A DNA stretch of 64,000 nt from Chryseobacterium sp. G0201 (GTDB lineage Bacteria > Bacteroidota > Bacteroidia > Flavobacteriales > Weeksellaceae), in NCBI RefSeq assembly GCF_003815655.1, contig NZ_CP033917.1, positions 4,216,001-4,280,000 on the forward strand, written 5' to 3'. Below, in pieces: positions 52,139-61,462 of the stretch; within the stretch, counting starts at the first letter, position 1, and each line of letters starts with the position of its first letter. The notes under the pieces are model-generated. The model was not told the DNA's origin and did no database searches. It saw nothing but the letters and a program-made list of their open reading frames with translations. Both the position numbers and the translations under genes were made by a program.

Positions 52139-54925
52139 TTAATAAGTTAAAGTAAGTCCGGCTCCCCAGCCCATTTCATTATCGTAATTTCCGGAGATCG
52201 AGAACCATTTTTGTACAATATATCTCAATCCTGTCGTAAATTCACCATCCGAATTAAGGCTGAAATTTCCTCTAATTCTTCTGGAAATCGGTATATCTTC
52301 CCTGCTGAGTTCTAATAAAACCGTTCCATTTTGATCTACACTGGCGTCAGCGGTAACTAACATGGGTAAAAGATATTGAGCACCAACAATAAAGGTTGCT
52401 TTATTTTTTGAAGCTTTGTTTTGTCCAAACCACGTTCTTTTACCATGAAAATCCATTCCCATTTCTTCTGCCATCCGCCTTTCCATGATCTCATGATTTT
52501 TTTGAATTCTGAAACCTGCATAAGGTAATGCCCACTGAAATTTTCCTAAAAATCTTCCGACTTTAAAATTTCCGTCAAAATGATCCATATTCCAATTGGT
52601 GTGAAATTCATTTAAATTAGCCCATCTTGGTCCGAACATCGTCATCGTTTCTGCATGAATTTTATTGCTTGCAATATCCAGCATCGCCATAGAACTCACC
52701 ATTCTATTGTCTTTCATAAAGTCTTTCCATGCCAATTTTCTGTTTGGAAGCTGAGGATTCGGTTTTGAATCTTCATAACTGAAAATTCTTCCCATTCCTG
52801 CCATCATGTGGTACAAAATATGACAGTGAAAAAACCAGTCACCATCCTGATTCGCAGCAAATTCGATAACATCTGTTTCCATCGGCATAATATCAACCAC
52901 ATTTTTCAACGGCGAATATTCACCTTTTGAGTTGATTAGTCTAAAATCATGGCCATGCAAGTGCATCGGGTGGCGCATCATTGAGTTATTATACAGTGTA
53001 ATTCTTAAAATTTCACCTTTTTTAACCAAGATTTTATCTGTTTCTGTAACGGTTTTATTGTCTAAAGTCCAGAGATAATGATTCATATTTCCTTCCAATG
53101 TAAACTTCATTTCTTTTACATTTTCGGTTGGAAGAATCGTCTTTTCAGGAGATTTTAAAATATTGTAAGATAACCTTTTAATCTGTTTTTCTTCTTTCAT
53201 ATCCATTCCTGAATGTTGGGAATGATCTTCTTCTTTCTTAGATCCTTTCTCTTTGATCCCCATCATTTCATTCATATGCTTAGCCGTCATTTTTCGTTGA
53301 CTTTCAGAAAGTTCGGGATACATCACTTCATTCATATCCATCATCTGATTTCCCATGGTCATGTTCATAGGCTTCATATTTCCGCTCATTTCCATCATTC
53401 CGTTCATCATTTTCATCCCTTCAAAAAGCATTAGTCTTGGTAAATTTGGAGCTTCTATTTTTTCCCCGGAACCTAGCCAAAGTGAAGCATGACCAATTCT
53501 ATCTTCTGAAGTTGCGCGAAATTCAAAACTCTTATTCTCAGGAATCGTCACTTCAATGTCATACGTTTCAGAAACACCGACAATCAGACGATCGACTTCC
53601 ACAGGAACGACATCGTTTCCATCATTTCCGACAACTTTAAACTTTCCGCCTCCGAAATTCAGCCAGAAATAGGTTGAAGAACCTCCATTAGCCACTCTCA
53701 GTCTTACTTTATCACCGGCTTTTAAATTTGAATATTCTGAACTTGGCTGTCCGTTGATGAGGAATTTATCATAATATACATCACTCACATCCATTGCCTC
53801 CATTCTTTTCCATTCATTCAGGGCTTTTGTTCCGAAATTTCCGGATTTTATGGCTTCCCAATAACTCTGAACTGCATTTTTCTTGATCGCATACCAATCT
53901 GTATTTGCCATGTGAAGTCTTCTTGCGATCTGCATCGGATCTTCATCACTCCAATCTCCCAATAATACAGGGATTTCTTTAGTATACTGAACTTTTGGTT
54001 CGCCTTCTCTTTTATTGAAAACTAAAATTCCATTCATTCCAATCTGCTCCTGCAAACCTTCATGGGAATGATACCAATACGTCCCGTTTTGTGAAATTTT
54101 AAATTTATATAAATGTGTTTCACCAGGTTGTACGGGCTTTGTCGTAAGATACGGAACACCATCATGCTCGTTAGGCAGAATCACTCCATGCCAGTGAAAA
54201 CCAGTGTTTTCTTTGAGCATATTATGAAGATAAATTTCTGCTGTGTCTCCTTCTGTAAAATATAAAGTTGGGGCTTGTAGCTTGCCGTTTACCGCAATCG
54301 CTCTACGTTTTTTTCCTGTAAAATTTACAATCGTATCTTTCACATAAAGATCGTAACGAACTGTTTTTCCTCCGAAACTTACTTTTCCATTTTCGGAATT
54401 TCTTTTAAAAATTGAATTTTCATTCTGATGATTTTCAGTTACTTTAACTTCTTTACTTTCTTTTTCAACCAGATCCATTCCGCATTTTGGACATGTTCCA
54501 AGTTTATTTGAAGTCACTTCAGGATGCATTGGACAAACGTACATTACTTGATTCTGAGACTTCTGAGATAAAGGTTTAGATAAGATTTTTATTTCCTTTT
54601 TATCTGATTTTTGAACCTCTTTTATTTTTGGTTTTACTATTGCTTTAGACTCAACTTTTGCCTTAATTTTAGATATAGGCAGTTTTTTCTTTGTTTCTAC
54701 AACTTTTGTTTCTTGTTTTACAATAGGTTTCGCTACCGGTTTTGGAGTAACAGCAGGTTTTATAACAACCGTTTTTTTTACTAATGTCATTTTGCATTTC
54801 GGACAGTCTCCGGGTTTTGAAGAAACGACTTCCGGGTGCATCGGACAGGTATAATACGTTTTTGTTGTTTGTGCGAAATTGAAAACAGAAAACAAAAATA
54901 TCAGAAATAGTATTAGCTTTTTCAT
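52139..54925 (-). CDS. Multicopper oxidase with two heavy-metal-binding domains and CopB-like C-terminus
   Basis: A 928-residue exported protein with signal peptide (1-19). Two heavy-metal-binding domains of the YxCPMHPEV..CPKCxM type are at about 25-50 and 129-153, joined by a Lys/Pro-rich linker. The multicopper oxidase core spans about 180-720, with copper ligands in HWHG (244-247), HSHEG (286-290), HPMHLHGHD (652-660) and HCHILYHMMAGM (700-711). A Met-rich section (504-575) precedes the third cupredoxin domain as in CopA/CueO. Residues about 740-928 resemble the CopB outer-membrane barrel, ending in LTLTY. It oxidises Cu(I) and may also bind copper at the outer membrane. Domain fusion as such is worth noting. 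Confidence 0.9.
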   Translation of the reverse strand: MKKLILFLIFLFSVFNFAQTTKTYYTCPMHPEVVSSKPGDCPKCKMTLVKKTVVIKPAVTPKPVAKPIVKQETKVVETKKKLPISKIKAKVESKAIVKPKIKEVQKSDKKEIKILSKPLSQKSQNQVMYVCPMHPEVTSNKLGTCPKCGMDLVEKESKEVKVTENHQNENSIFKRNSENGKVSFGGKTVRYDLYVKDTIVNFTGKKRRAIAVNGKLQAPTLYFTEGDTAEIYLHNMLKENTGFHWHGVILPNEHDGVPYLTTKPVQPGETHLYKFKISQNGTYWYHSHEGLQEQIGMNGILVFNKREGEPKVQYTKEIPVLLGDWSDEDPMQIARRLHMANTDWYAIKKNAVQSYWEAIKSGNFGTKALNEWKRMEAMDVSDVYYDKFLINGQPSSEYSNLKAGDKVRLRVANGGSSTYFWLNFGGGKFKVVGNDGNDVVPVEVDRLIVGVSETYDIEVTIPENKSFEFRATSEDRIGHASLWLGSGEKIEAPNLPRLMLFEGMKMMNGMMEMSGNMKPMNMTMGNQMMDMNEVMYPELSESQRKMTAKHMNEMMGIKEKGSKKEEDHSQHSGMDMKEEKQIKRLSYNILKSPEKTILPTENVKEMKFTLEGNMNHYLWTLDNKTVTETDKILVKKGEILRITLYNNSMMRHPMHLHGHDFRLINSKGEYSPLKNVVDIMPMETDVIEFAANQDGDWFFHCHILYHMMAGMGRIFSYEDSKPNPQLPNRKLAWKDFMKDNRMVSSMAMLDIASNKIHAETMTMFGPRWANLNEFHTNWNMDHFDGNFKVGRFLGKFQWALPYAGFRIQKNHEIMERRMAEEMGMDFHGKRTWFGQNKASKNKATFIVGAQYLLPMLVTADASVDQNGTVLLELSREDIPISRRIRGNFSLNSDGEFTTGLRYIVQKWFSISGNYDNEMGWGAGLTLTY

Positions 54926-55015
54926 AATATTTCGAATTATTTTTCAAGTTGCATAGCTTAAAGTTACTTATAACTTAAACTACACAACTCATTAATTTAA
55001 AGACAATTACAATAC

Positions 55016-55489
55016 TTATTTTATTTCTGACTTTACACTTCCGCAAGAAAGCATAGAACTTCCGTAGTAAGGATTTACGATTTGTTTTTCGTTGCTCAAC
55101 CAGCTTGCGTCTGCCATTGGGCAATACTGAACGAAGACCGGTTTATCTGAAAGTTTAAATTCTTTCGTTAAGGCAATCATGTTGTCTGAAAGATTAGAAA
55201 ATGTCTCTCTTTGCGCTACAATACTTCTGGCATCAGAAATCGCTGTTGCATCTTTTCTAAGGGCATTTAAATTCCCTTCAGAAACTACTTTATAATCGAT
55301 CGCAGAAGCTGTTTTAATGAATTCAGAAGCTGCTTTTGATGTTTTATCGGCATCATCAGAAGCCAACGCGGCTTTTATCGAAATATAATTTTGATATAAT
55401 TTAGATACCTGAGCATCAGATTTTGACTGTGCTGAAATAGAAATAATTGAAAATAAAGAGAATACTGCTGTAATGATATATTTTTTCAT
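55016..55489 (-). CDS. DUF3347 periplasmic protein, copper-associated
   Basis: A 157-residue exported protein with signal peptide (1-20). YQNYISIKAALASDDADKTS then KAASEFIKTASAID is the four-helix part of DUF3347; the C-terminal MVEFC-like segment appears here as PVFVQYCPMADASWLSNEKQ, with C and M residues that could bind copper. The family regularly accompanies copper efflux and CopA-type oxidase genes. It is 90 bases upstream of the oxidase gene on the same strand, presumably one transcript. Confidence 0.85.
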   Translation of the reverse strand: MKKYIITAVFSLFSIISISAQSKSDAQVSKLYQNYISIKAALASDDADKTSKAASEFIKTASAIDYKVVSEGNLNALRKDATAISDARSIVAQRETFSNLSDNMIALTKEFKLSDKPVFVQYCPMADASWLSNEKQIVNPYYGSSMLSCGSVKSEIK

Positions 55490-55530
55490 TGTTTTAAAAT
55501 TTAGAATTAATTAATAAAGAATAATTTAAT

Positions 55531-55565
55531 ATCGCCTATATCGCCTATTGCGACATGTCATGTCG
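55531..55565 (-). promoter_or_regulatory. Candidate control region: tandem 9-mers plus 7-1-7 palindrome
   Basis: ATCGCCTAT occurs twice in direct succession (55531-55539, 55540-55548) and is followed by CGACATG-T-CATGTCG (55551-55565), a perfect palindrome. The region is 42-76 bases upstream of the DUF3347 start and is GC-richer than the surroundings. A copper-responsive regulator is the natural suspect. Confidence 0.45.
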
Positions 55566-55601
55566 TTCGTAATGACATGAATATCAAACGACTGACGAAT
55601 T

Positions 55602-55979
55602 CTAAATTCTGAAATTACAATGATTTATAAAGATGGGAACCAAATTATTTTCAGGCGGTGCATTGATTTGAATCTGTGTAAATTTTGTAGCCGAAAAAGA
55701 CTTATCTACAAAGAAAAACTGATGAGTTGGAATCTCTGAAATCTGTTTTAAAAAATCAATTTTCAAAAGATCTGATTTCTGGGAATCATCAACTTTTACA
55801 ACTTTGACTTCCGTTTTGCAACAGTCTTTTTTGGTCTTTATGCCACATTTACTGCATAGATCATCCGTTTTTTGGCTTACAGAAACCATTTCCATCATGC
55901 AATAATGTACACTAACAACTGCCCCAGAGGAAAATCCGAAGTAGAATATAGAAAACAGTATGGCAAGAATCTTTTTCAT
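55602..55979 (-). CDS. HYC_CC_PP family protein
   Basis: A 125-residue exported protein. The three landmarks that name the family are visible: HYC (SVHYCMMEM), CC (KKDCCKTEV) and PP (NAPPENN), along with CSKCG. The start at 55979 (MKKILAIL, a clean signal peptide) is preferred over an in-frame ATG 31 codons upstream, which would overlap a terminator. The cysteine pattern suggests metal binding; these genes are usually upstream of a TonB receptor or copper genes, as here. Confidence 0.85.
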   Translation of the reverse strand: MKKILAILFSIFYFGFSSGAVVSVHYCMMEMVSVSQKTDDLCSKCGIKTKKDCCKTEVKVVKVDDSQKSDLLKIDFLKQISEIPTHQFFFVDKSFSATKFTQIQINAPPENNLVPIFINHCNFRI

Positions 55980-56058
55980 ATGCTTTAGCAAAGGTAGAAA
56001 TAAGTATTGAATGACTGTTATAAAATTATGTGATGTTGTTATAAAATTCTGGAAACAA

Positions 56059-56089
56059 AAAATCTCCTGCAATTATTCAGGAGATTTTT
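56059..56089 (-). terminator. Rho-independent terminator of the TonB receptor gene
   Basis: AAAATCTCCTG (56059-56069) pairs with CAGGAGATTTT (56079-56089); the minus strand continues in T residues. It separates the receptor (stop at 56175) from HYC_CC_PP. Confidence 0.9.
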
Positions 56090-56174
56090 AATTTATTTTG
56101 TTATAGATTTTTTTTCCCGCAGATCATAATGATTTTCCCAGATGATTGTGTTTTATTTTTAAATCTAAATCCTA

Positions 56175-58376
56175 TTATTTAATTTTAAATTCAAGTTTTA
56201 CGTTGAAGAAACGACCTGTCAAACGAACCGGAACCGGATACATTAAATTAGTATTTGCATCTGTGATCCATTGATTGGCAACGGTATTTCTGATATTAAA
56301 TGCATTGAAAACCTGAACTCCCAAGGTTAATTCTTCAAAATTACCCCAGAATCCGTATGTTTTCTTGTTGTCTTTTCTGTCGATAAATACTTTAGAAAGT
56401 CCGATATCTACTCTTTTATAAGAAGGCAACGTTCTTTGGTATGTATATGGATCCGTAAGAACCGGTGCGCCTGTTGGTAATCCCATAGCGTAGGTTAACG
56501 TTAGATTCACGCGCATAGAAGGGAATTCTGGCATATAATCCTGATAGAACATCGCAAATCTGAACCTTTGGTCCGTTGGTCTAGGAATATCTCCTTTTCC
56601 TTCAATATTTTCATAAACTCTGGCATAACTTGCAGATAACCAAGAATCTACTCCCGGAACAAATTCCCCGAATAATCTTGTGTCAATTCCATAAGCATAT
56701 CCTGTCGCATTATTCTGACCTGAATAACGAATCCTTACATTATCCATATAATAAGGAATCAGATTATTCATTTTCTTATAGTATAATTCGGTCGTCAATT
56801 TGAACGGTCTGTTATACATCGTAAATTCATAATCATTAGATAAAATAGCCTGAATTGAACGTTGAGATTTTATATTACTATTAAAATTACCATCTAAGTC
56901 TTTGATTTCCTTATAGAAAGGCGACTGATAATAAATACCTCCCGAAAGTTTGAACAACATATCACTGTCCCAATCAGGTTTGATGGCAAACTGAGCTCTT
57001 GGGGAGAAAATAGTTTCATTATTAAAACTCCAGTTTGAAACTCTTGCTCCTGCATTTACAAAAACCTTACTAGAACCCCAATAAAATTTCTGAGAATATT
57101 GTGCATAAGCAGACATTCTCGTCGGCTCAATATGATTGTTACCTGAAATATTGTACATCAATTTCAAATCTCCCGGATTTCTAGGATCAACGAAAGCTTC
57201 ATGCGGAAGGCTGTAACCAGCAGAATCTACCAATTTCCATTCGTTGGTAAGATCTTTTAGGTTTTCTTTTTCATACTTAAATCCAACTTCAATATCCGTA
57301 TTCGGATTAGGTGAAAAACGGGATCTGAACTGAGCTCCGTATGTTCTTACAAATAAATCATTTCTTGCATGTTCAATCTGTCCGCCAGCATCATATGAAG
57401 TCGTTGGATCTCCTGTAATAGGATCAAAAGTCTGTAAAATATAACTTGATGAAATCGTATAATATTCTCTTTCTCTGTTCTGATAAGAAAAAGCATCCAA
57501 TGTAAATTTCCACTTATCTGATGGCTTATAATTCATAGAGAACGTTCCCATCATATTTTTATACTTATCATCTTCTTTACCGTTATAAAAAACGCTAAGA
57601 TTGATAGGTCTTTGTAAAGAACCAAAGTCTATACTTTGCTCTTTGGGAATCATTTCGTAATCATTCTTAGAATAATATCCTATGAATGAAAGTGAAAATT
57701 TTTCGCTGATATGATAATTAAGATATGTCTGGAAATCAAAATATCTAGGGTTAAAATTGGTGTCCTCTTTTAAAGTATTAAGAACCAAATTAGTATTTCT
57801 ATATCTCCCTGAAAATAAAGCGGTTAATTTCTTATTTTTCGAAGCTAAACCTGCCGTTAATCTTCCACCTATCAAACTCGCTTCTCCTGAAAGTTCAAAC
57901 TTTTCAGGTTCACGGTAATAGATATTTAATGCAGAAGACATTTTATCTCCGTATTTCGGTTCAAAACCTCCGGCAGAGAAATTCACGGTAGAAACCATAT
58001 CCGGATTAATGATACTCAATCCTTCCTGTTGAGAATTTCTGATCAGGAAAGGTCTGTATATTTCAATATCATTAATATAAATAAGGTTTTCATCATAGTT
58101 TCCACCACGAACCATATATTGTGAAGAAAGCTCTGTATTGGAGTTTACGGAAGGTAAAGTTTTAATAACACCTTCTATACCTCCGGAAATACTCGCCACA
58201 TTCTGAGCATCTTTTGCTGAAATTTTTACAGCAGTAAGGTCATTCGTTTTTCCGGTCACTTTTTTCTGGAAAACGATTTCCTCAATATCTGTTGTTCTTG
58301 CTGTATCTCTCTTTTTTGTTTGAGAGAATACTAACATGGGAACCATAAGGCTCAGTGGTAAAACTAGTTTTTTCAA
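56175..58376 (-). CDS. TonB-dependent receptor near the copper genes
   Basis: A 733-residue outer-membrane protein, signal peptide (1-19), plug domain (about 40-160; EGVIKTLPSVNSNTELSSQY, MVRGGNYDENLIYINDIEIY) and barrel to the C-terminus (RFFNVKLEFKIK). The carboxypeptidase-like N-terminal domain seen in SusC homologues is absent. It is on the same strand as, and upstream of, HYC_CC_PP, DUF3347 and the oxidase, though a terminator separates it from them. Copper or another metal chelate is a plausible cargo by position only. Confidence 0.88.
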   Translation of the reverse strand: MKKLVLPLSLMVPMLVFSQTKKRDTARTTDIEEIVFQKKVTGKTNDLTAVKISAKDAQNVASISGGIEGVIKTLPSVNSNTELSSQYMVRGGNYDENLIYINDIEIYRPFLIRNSQQEGLSIINPDMVSTVNFSAGGFEPKYGDKMSSALNIYYREPEKFELSGEASLIGGRLTAGLASKNKKLTALFSGRYRNTNLVLNTLKEDTNFNPRYFDFQTYLNYHISEKFSLSFIGYYSKNDYEMIPKEQSIDFGSLQRPINLSVFYNGKEDDKYKNMMGTFSMNYKPSDKWKFTLDAFSYQNREREYYTISSSYILQTFDPITGDPTTSYDAGGQIEHARNDLFVRTYGAQFRSRFSPNPNTDIEVGFKYEKENLKDLTNEWKLVDSAGYSLPHEAFVDPRNPGDLKLMYNISGNNHIEPTRMSAYAQYSQKFYWGSSKVFVNAGARVSNWSFNNETIFSPRAQFAIKPDWDSDMLFKLSGGIYYQSPFYKEIKDLDGNFNSNIKSQRSIQAILSNDYEFTMYNRPFKLTTELYYKKMNNLIPYYMDNVRIRYSGQNNATGYAYGIDTRLFGEFVPGVDSWLSASYARVYENIEGKGDIPRPTDQRFRFAMFYQDYMPEFPSMRVNLTLTYAMGLPTGAPVLTDPYTYQRTLPSYKRVDIGLSKVFIDRKDNKKTYGFWGNFEELTLGVQVFNAFNIRNTVANQWITDANTNLMYPVPVRLTGRFFNVKLEFKIK

Positions 58377-58525
58377 AAGAAATGTTTTAAAATTTCAAAC
58401 GTGAATATATAAATTTTATTTTAACTTATTTAAACTTTATTTAACATTTATTAAAATGATATTTATATTGTAATCCTGAAGTTTAGCTTATTTAATAGGC
58501 AATTTATTGTTTTTGTTTAAATTTA

Positions 58526-59335
58526 TTACAAAATAGCTTCTCTTACTCTTGTCAGTTTTTGTAACAAATCTTCTAATAAATCAAGTCTTAACATGTTGGC
58601 TCCATCTGATAATGCGGTTTCCGGTGTTGGGTGAGTTTCGATAAAAATTCCGTCTGCACCTACTGCAATTCCTGCTTTTGCAACAGTTTCGATAAGATCC
58701 GGTCTTCCTCCTGTAACTCCTGAGCTTTGATTTGGTTGTTGAAGAGAATGCGTAACATCCAGAATAACAGGTGCATATTCTCTCATGGTAGGAATTCCTC
58801 TGTAGTCAACAATTAGATCTGTATATCCAAAAGAATTTCCTCTTTCAATGATAGCAACTTTCTGATTATCAGAATCTGTAATTTTTTGAACGGCAAATTT
58901 CATTGATTCTGGAGAAAGAAACTGTCCTTTTTTCAGAGAAACACATTTTCCTGTTTTTGCGGCAGCAATTAATAAGTCTGTCTGACGCACCAAAAATGCA
59001 GGAATCTGCAGAACATCAACATATTGAGCCGCCAAAGCAGCATGTTCGTTCTCGTGGATATCTGTAGTAGTTGGAATATTGAAAGTCTCTCCAACTTTTT
59101 TAAGGATCTCCAAAGACTTTTCTTCTCCAATTGTAGTAAAAGAGTCTACTCTACTTCTGTTAGCTTTTTTAAAGCTTCCTTTGAAAATGTATGGAATGTT
59201 GTATTTATTGGTTAATTCAATTACTTTTTCAGCAATTCTTAACGCCATGTCTTCGCCTTCAATAATACAAGGTCCGGCAATAAGGAAAAAGTTTTTGGAA
59301 TCTTTGTGATGGATATTATCTAAATACTGAATCAT
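58526..59335 (-). CDS. kdsA: 3-deoxy-8-phosphooctulonate (KDO-8-phosphate) synthase
   Basis: A 269-residue TIM-barrel aldolase joining PEP and arabinose 5-phosphate in the synthesis of KDO for lipopolysaccharide. AGPCIIEG (20-27), IFKGSFKKANRS and the late LRLDLLEDLLQKL with DGANM match KdsA. C23 stands where metal-dependent members have a cysteine; the metal-free group has asparagine, so this one should need a divalent metal. Followed by the family A inverted repeat on its upstream side. Confidence 0.93.
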   Translation of the reverse strand: MIQYLDNIHHKDSKNFFLIAGPCIIEGEDMALRIAEKVIELTNKYNIPYIFKGSFKKANRSRVDSFTTIGEEKSLEILKKVGETFNIPTTTDIHENEHAALAAQYVDVLQIPAFLVRQTDLLIAAAKTGKCVSLKKGQFLSPESMKFAVQKITDSDNQKVAIIERGNSFGYTDLIVDYRGIPTMREYAPVILDVTHSLQQPNQSSGVTGGRPDLIETVAKAGIAVGADGIFIETHPTPETALSDGANMLRLDLLEDLLQKLTRVREAIL

Positions 59336-59434
59336 TTTATATTAAATTAAAAGTTCAGTAAAAATACTTATAAAGTTTCAGAATCGGAAATTATTTTGGA
59401 GTAATAAATAAGTATATACTGTACGTTATAAAAC

Positions 59435-59537
59435 ATAGATGCTTCGACTTCGCTCAGCATGACATAACTAATACTAACTGTTTTATTTTACGATTAATTT
59501 TTAGCAATGTCATGCTGAGCGAAGTCGAAGCATCTAT
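59435..59537. repeat. 31-bp perfect inverted repeat, family A copy 2
   Basis: The arms 59435-59465 and 59507-59537 pair perfectly (core GATGCTTCGACTTCGCTCAG / CTGAGCGAAGTCGAAGCATC). The 41-base loop starts with AACTAATACTAACTG, also in the copy at 3377-3449. It lies between two genes on the minus strand. Confidence 0.9.
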
Positions 59538-59548
59538 TATTGATAGTT

Positions 59549-60076
59549 TTAATTCATCTTTTTCAGAATCTTCTCAAAAGTATTGATATTTCTGCTTGTA
59601 AACTGATCTTTCAGGCTCTTTTTACCTAAAATTTTACCAAAAGTAGAATCTAAAGTGTTTCCTTTGGGAATTTGCCAATAGAAAATATGATTCACAATTT
59701 TTGCATCTTCATTTTCAGTTTTTGAGGCACTTTCGAATTCTTTCATCAAAACATTCTCAATTCCATCGTTACCAACAAAAGTATAAGAATGAAGATCATC
59801 ATTTTTTTCAAAAGGGTTTCCGTTCCAGAAATTTTCTATTTCTTCCTGAGATTTTATGAATAAAAATGCTTCGTAAGAAAAATGCTCAGACATTGCTTTT
59901 TCAAGGATTTTCTTTAAATCATCCGCTTTTTTATCGGACGAAAAAACAATATTTCCTGAAGCTAAAATTGAAACAATATCCTCCATTCCGGCATCTTTGA
60001 AAACCTGGCAAACGTCCGCCATTTTCATGTTGGTTCCTTTTACGTTAACGCCTCGAAGAAAAGCACAGTATTTCAT
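59549..60076 (-). CDS. DUF1697 domain protein
   Basis: A 175-residue soluble protein. The opening YCAFLRGVNVKGTNMKMADV, then SILASGNIVFSSDKK and the closing LKDQFTSRNINTFEKILKKM are diagnostic of DUF1697, a family widespread in bacteria whose function is unknown. It is 12 bases downstream of the membrane protein gene and may be co-transcribed with it. Confidence 0.9.
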   Translation of the reverse strand: MKYCAFLRGVNVKGTNMKMADVCQVFKDAGMEDIVSILASGNIVFSSDKKADDLKKILEKAMSEHFSYEAFLFIKSQEEIENFWNGNPFEKNDDLHSYTFVGNDGIENVLMKEFESASKTENEDAKIVNHIFYWQIPKGNTLDSTFGKILGKKSLKDQFTSRNINTFEKILKKMN

Positions 60077-60088
60077 AATTTAAAGTTT

Positions 60089-61441
60089 TTACCAATAATA
60101 ATTTCCTATCAACTGCATTCCAAAAGTTTGTAATAAACAGAGAATGTATAATACTTTAAGAGTTCGGTTGTTGTTTAATTCTTTCAAAAATAACAGAAAA
60201 AACGGTACAATATACAAACAGGCCCTCGCAGTTTCTCCCGTTCCATAGGCGCCTGTAAGGAACATCACTCCTAAAGCTGTTAGTCCTGCAAATGAAAAAA
60301 TATTTACCTGTTTATCTGAAAATAATCCTAAATTTTCATTTTTAAAGCTAAAAAATAGCGCCATATAAGCAAACGAAAGGAAAATTAATATTTCTCCAAT
60401 ATCCTCCAGTCTTGTAAAGAAATAAACTATCGGCGAATGTAATAACATAAAGCCGTTTGGGTTCTCAGAATGACTGGCTTCTCTAAAAGTCTCCCAATGA
60501 TTGCTTCCTGTAAGTTCATAGCTTCCGTAGAAGAAAGCCACCGTTAAAACAAAACAAATTATAGAACTTAAAAAAACAGAATATTGTTTTTTATATAACG
60601 TCACCAAAGCTAAAAGTCCCAGAAATGCAAATAGGAAAAGTCCTGAAAATGTTAGCATATTGGTAAGAATCAATCCTGATATGCTCATTAAAATTCCTAA
60701 AAAGCTTATTTTATTTTTAATGAAAATAGTAGAAATTCCACATAAAAATAATAAGGTTGATGTAAGGACTAAAGCATCAATAGAAACTAAAAGATAGATA
60801 TTTACAGATGGAATTATTGCAAATAATATTAATAAAAGTTTTCTCTTCGTTTTATCAAATCTAAAGTTTTTCATTAATAAATTCATCAACGGAAAACTGA
60901 AAAGTGAGATTACCAGAAACGAAAGACTTAATCCGAATATACTTCCATTAAACAGCTCAAGAAAAGCATAATGAATCAAGGTCGTATAAGGCGGATGCGT
61001 GCGTGTATGCATCTGAAAAGACTCTAAATTATGATTGAAATTCAATATCCATAATCTCCAATCCGTAATATTGATGGCATCAGCGTAATACTGTCTTCCT
61101 TTAAGGTAGAAAGGCTGCAAAAATGCAATATCTACATTTCCCTGCCCCATATTTCCAAGTACGATCAATAATGCACAGATGACATATATCACGAAGAAAT
61201 TGAGCTTCTGGTGATATTGGTAAGCCAACAGCCCTGTGCCTAAAAATAATAGGCAGAATAAACTGCCTATTATTAGAAATGAGGATGGATAGATTACCGA
61301 AAACGGAAATAAAAGGTTGTTTCCGGTAAATACCACATATTTATTTATTAAAAATACCGCTACAGCTAAAAATATCCATGTAACGATTGCTATTAAAAAA
61401 ACAGTAAAGGGAAAATTTGTTTTTTTTAAAATATTCATCAT
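60089..61441 (-). CDS. Polytopic membrane protein, possibly glycosyltransferase-like
   Basis: A 450-residue protein with about eleven hydrophobic helices. After the first helices a loop contains the motif RTHPPYTTLIHYA, which looks like the extracytoplasmic loop of GT-C type mannosyl- or arabinosyl-transferases (with acidic residues expected before it). I cannot assign a family beyond that. It is downstream of a DUF2723 (GT-C-like) gene with 21 bases in between, which favours a lipid-linked sugar transferase. MNI could start one codon later than the chosen MMN. Confidence 0.6.
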   Translation of the reverse strand: MMNILKKTNFPFTVFLIAIVTWIFLAVAVFLINKYVVFTGNNLLFPFSVIYPSSFLIIGSLFCLLFLGTGLLAYQYHQKLNFFVIYVICALLIVLGNMGQGNVDIAFLQPFYLKGRQYYADAINITDWRLWILNFNHNLESFQMHTRTHPPYTTLIHYAFLELFNGSIFGLSLSFLVISLFSFPLMNLLMKNFRFDKTKRKLLLILFAIIPSVNIYLLVSIDALVLTSTLLFLCGISTIFIKNKISFLGILMSISGLILTNMLTFSGLFLFAFLGLLALVTLYKKQYSVFLSSIICFVLTVAFFYGSYELTGSNHWETFREASHSENPNGFMLLHSPIVYFFTRLEDIGEILIFLSFAYMALFFSFKNENLGLFSDKQVNIFSFAGLTALGVMFLTGAYGTGETARACLYIVPFFLLFLKELNNNRTLKVLYILCLLQTFGMQLIGNYYW

Positions 61442-61462
61442 TTTTTCAAAAATTCGTTTCTA

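Noticed and set aside
53213..53434. Histidine-rich plus-strand reading frame opposite the multicopper oxidase
   Set aside because: It is the complement of the Met/Glu-rich part of the oxidase; antisense of ATG codons gives CAT (His). A shadow frame.
61246..61275. Good hairpin TAATAGGCAG/CTGCCTATTA
   Set aside because: It lies inside the membrane-protein reading frame and encodes ordinary helix residues; no sign of a terminator or gene end there.
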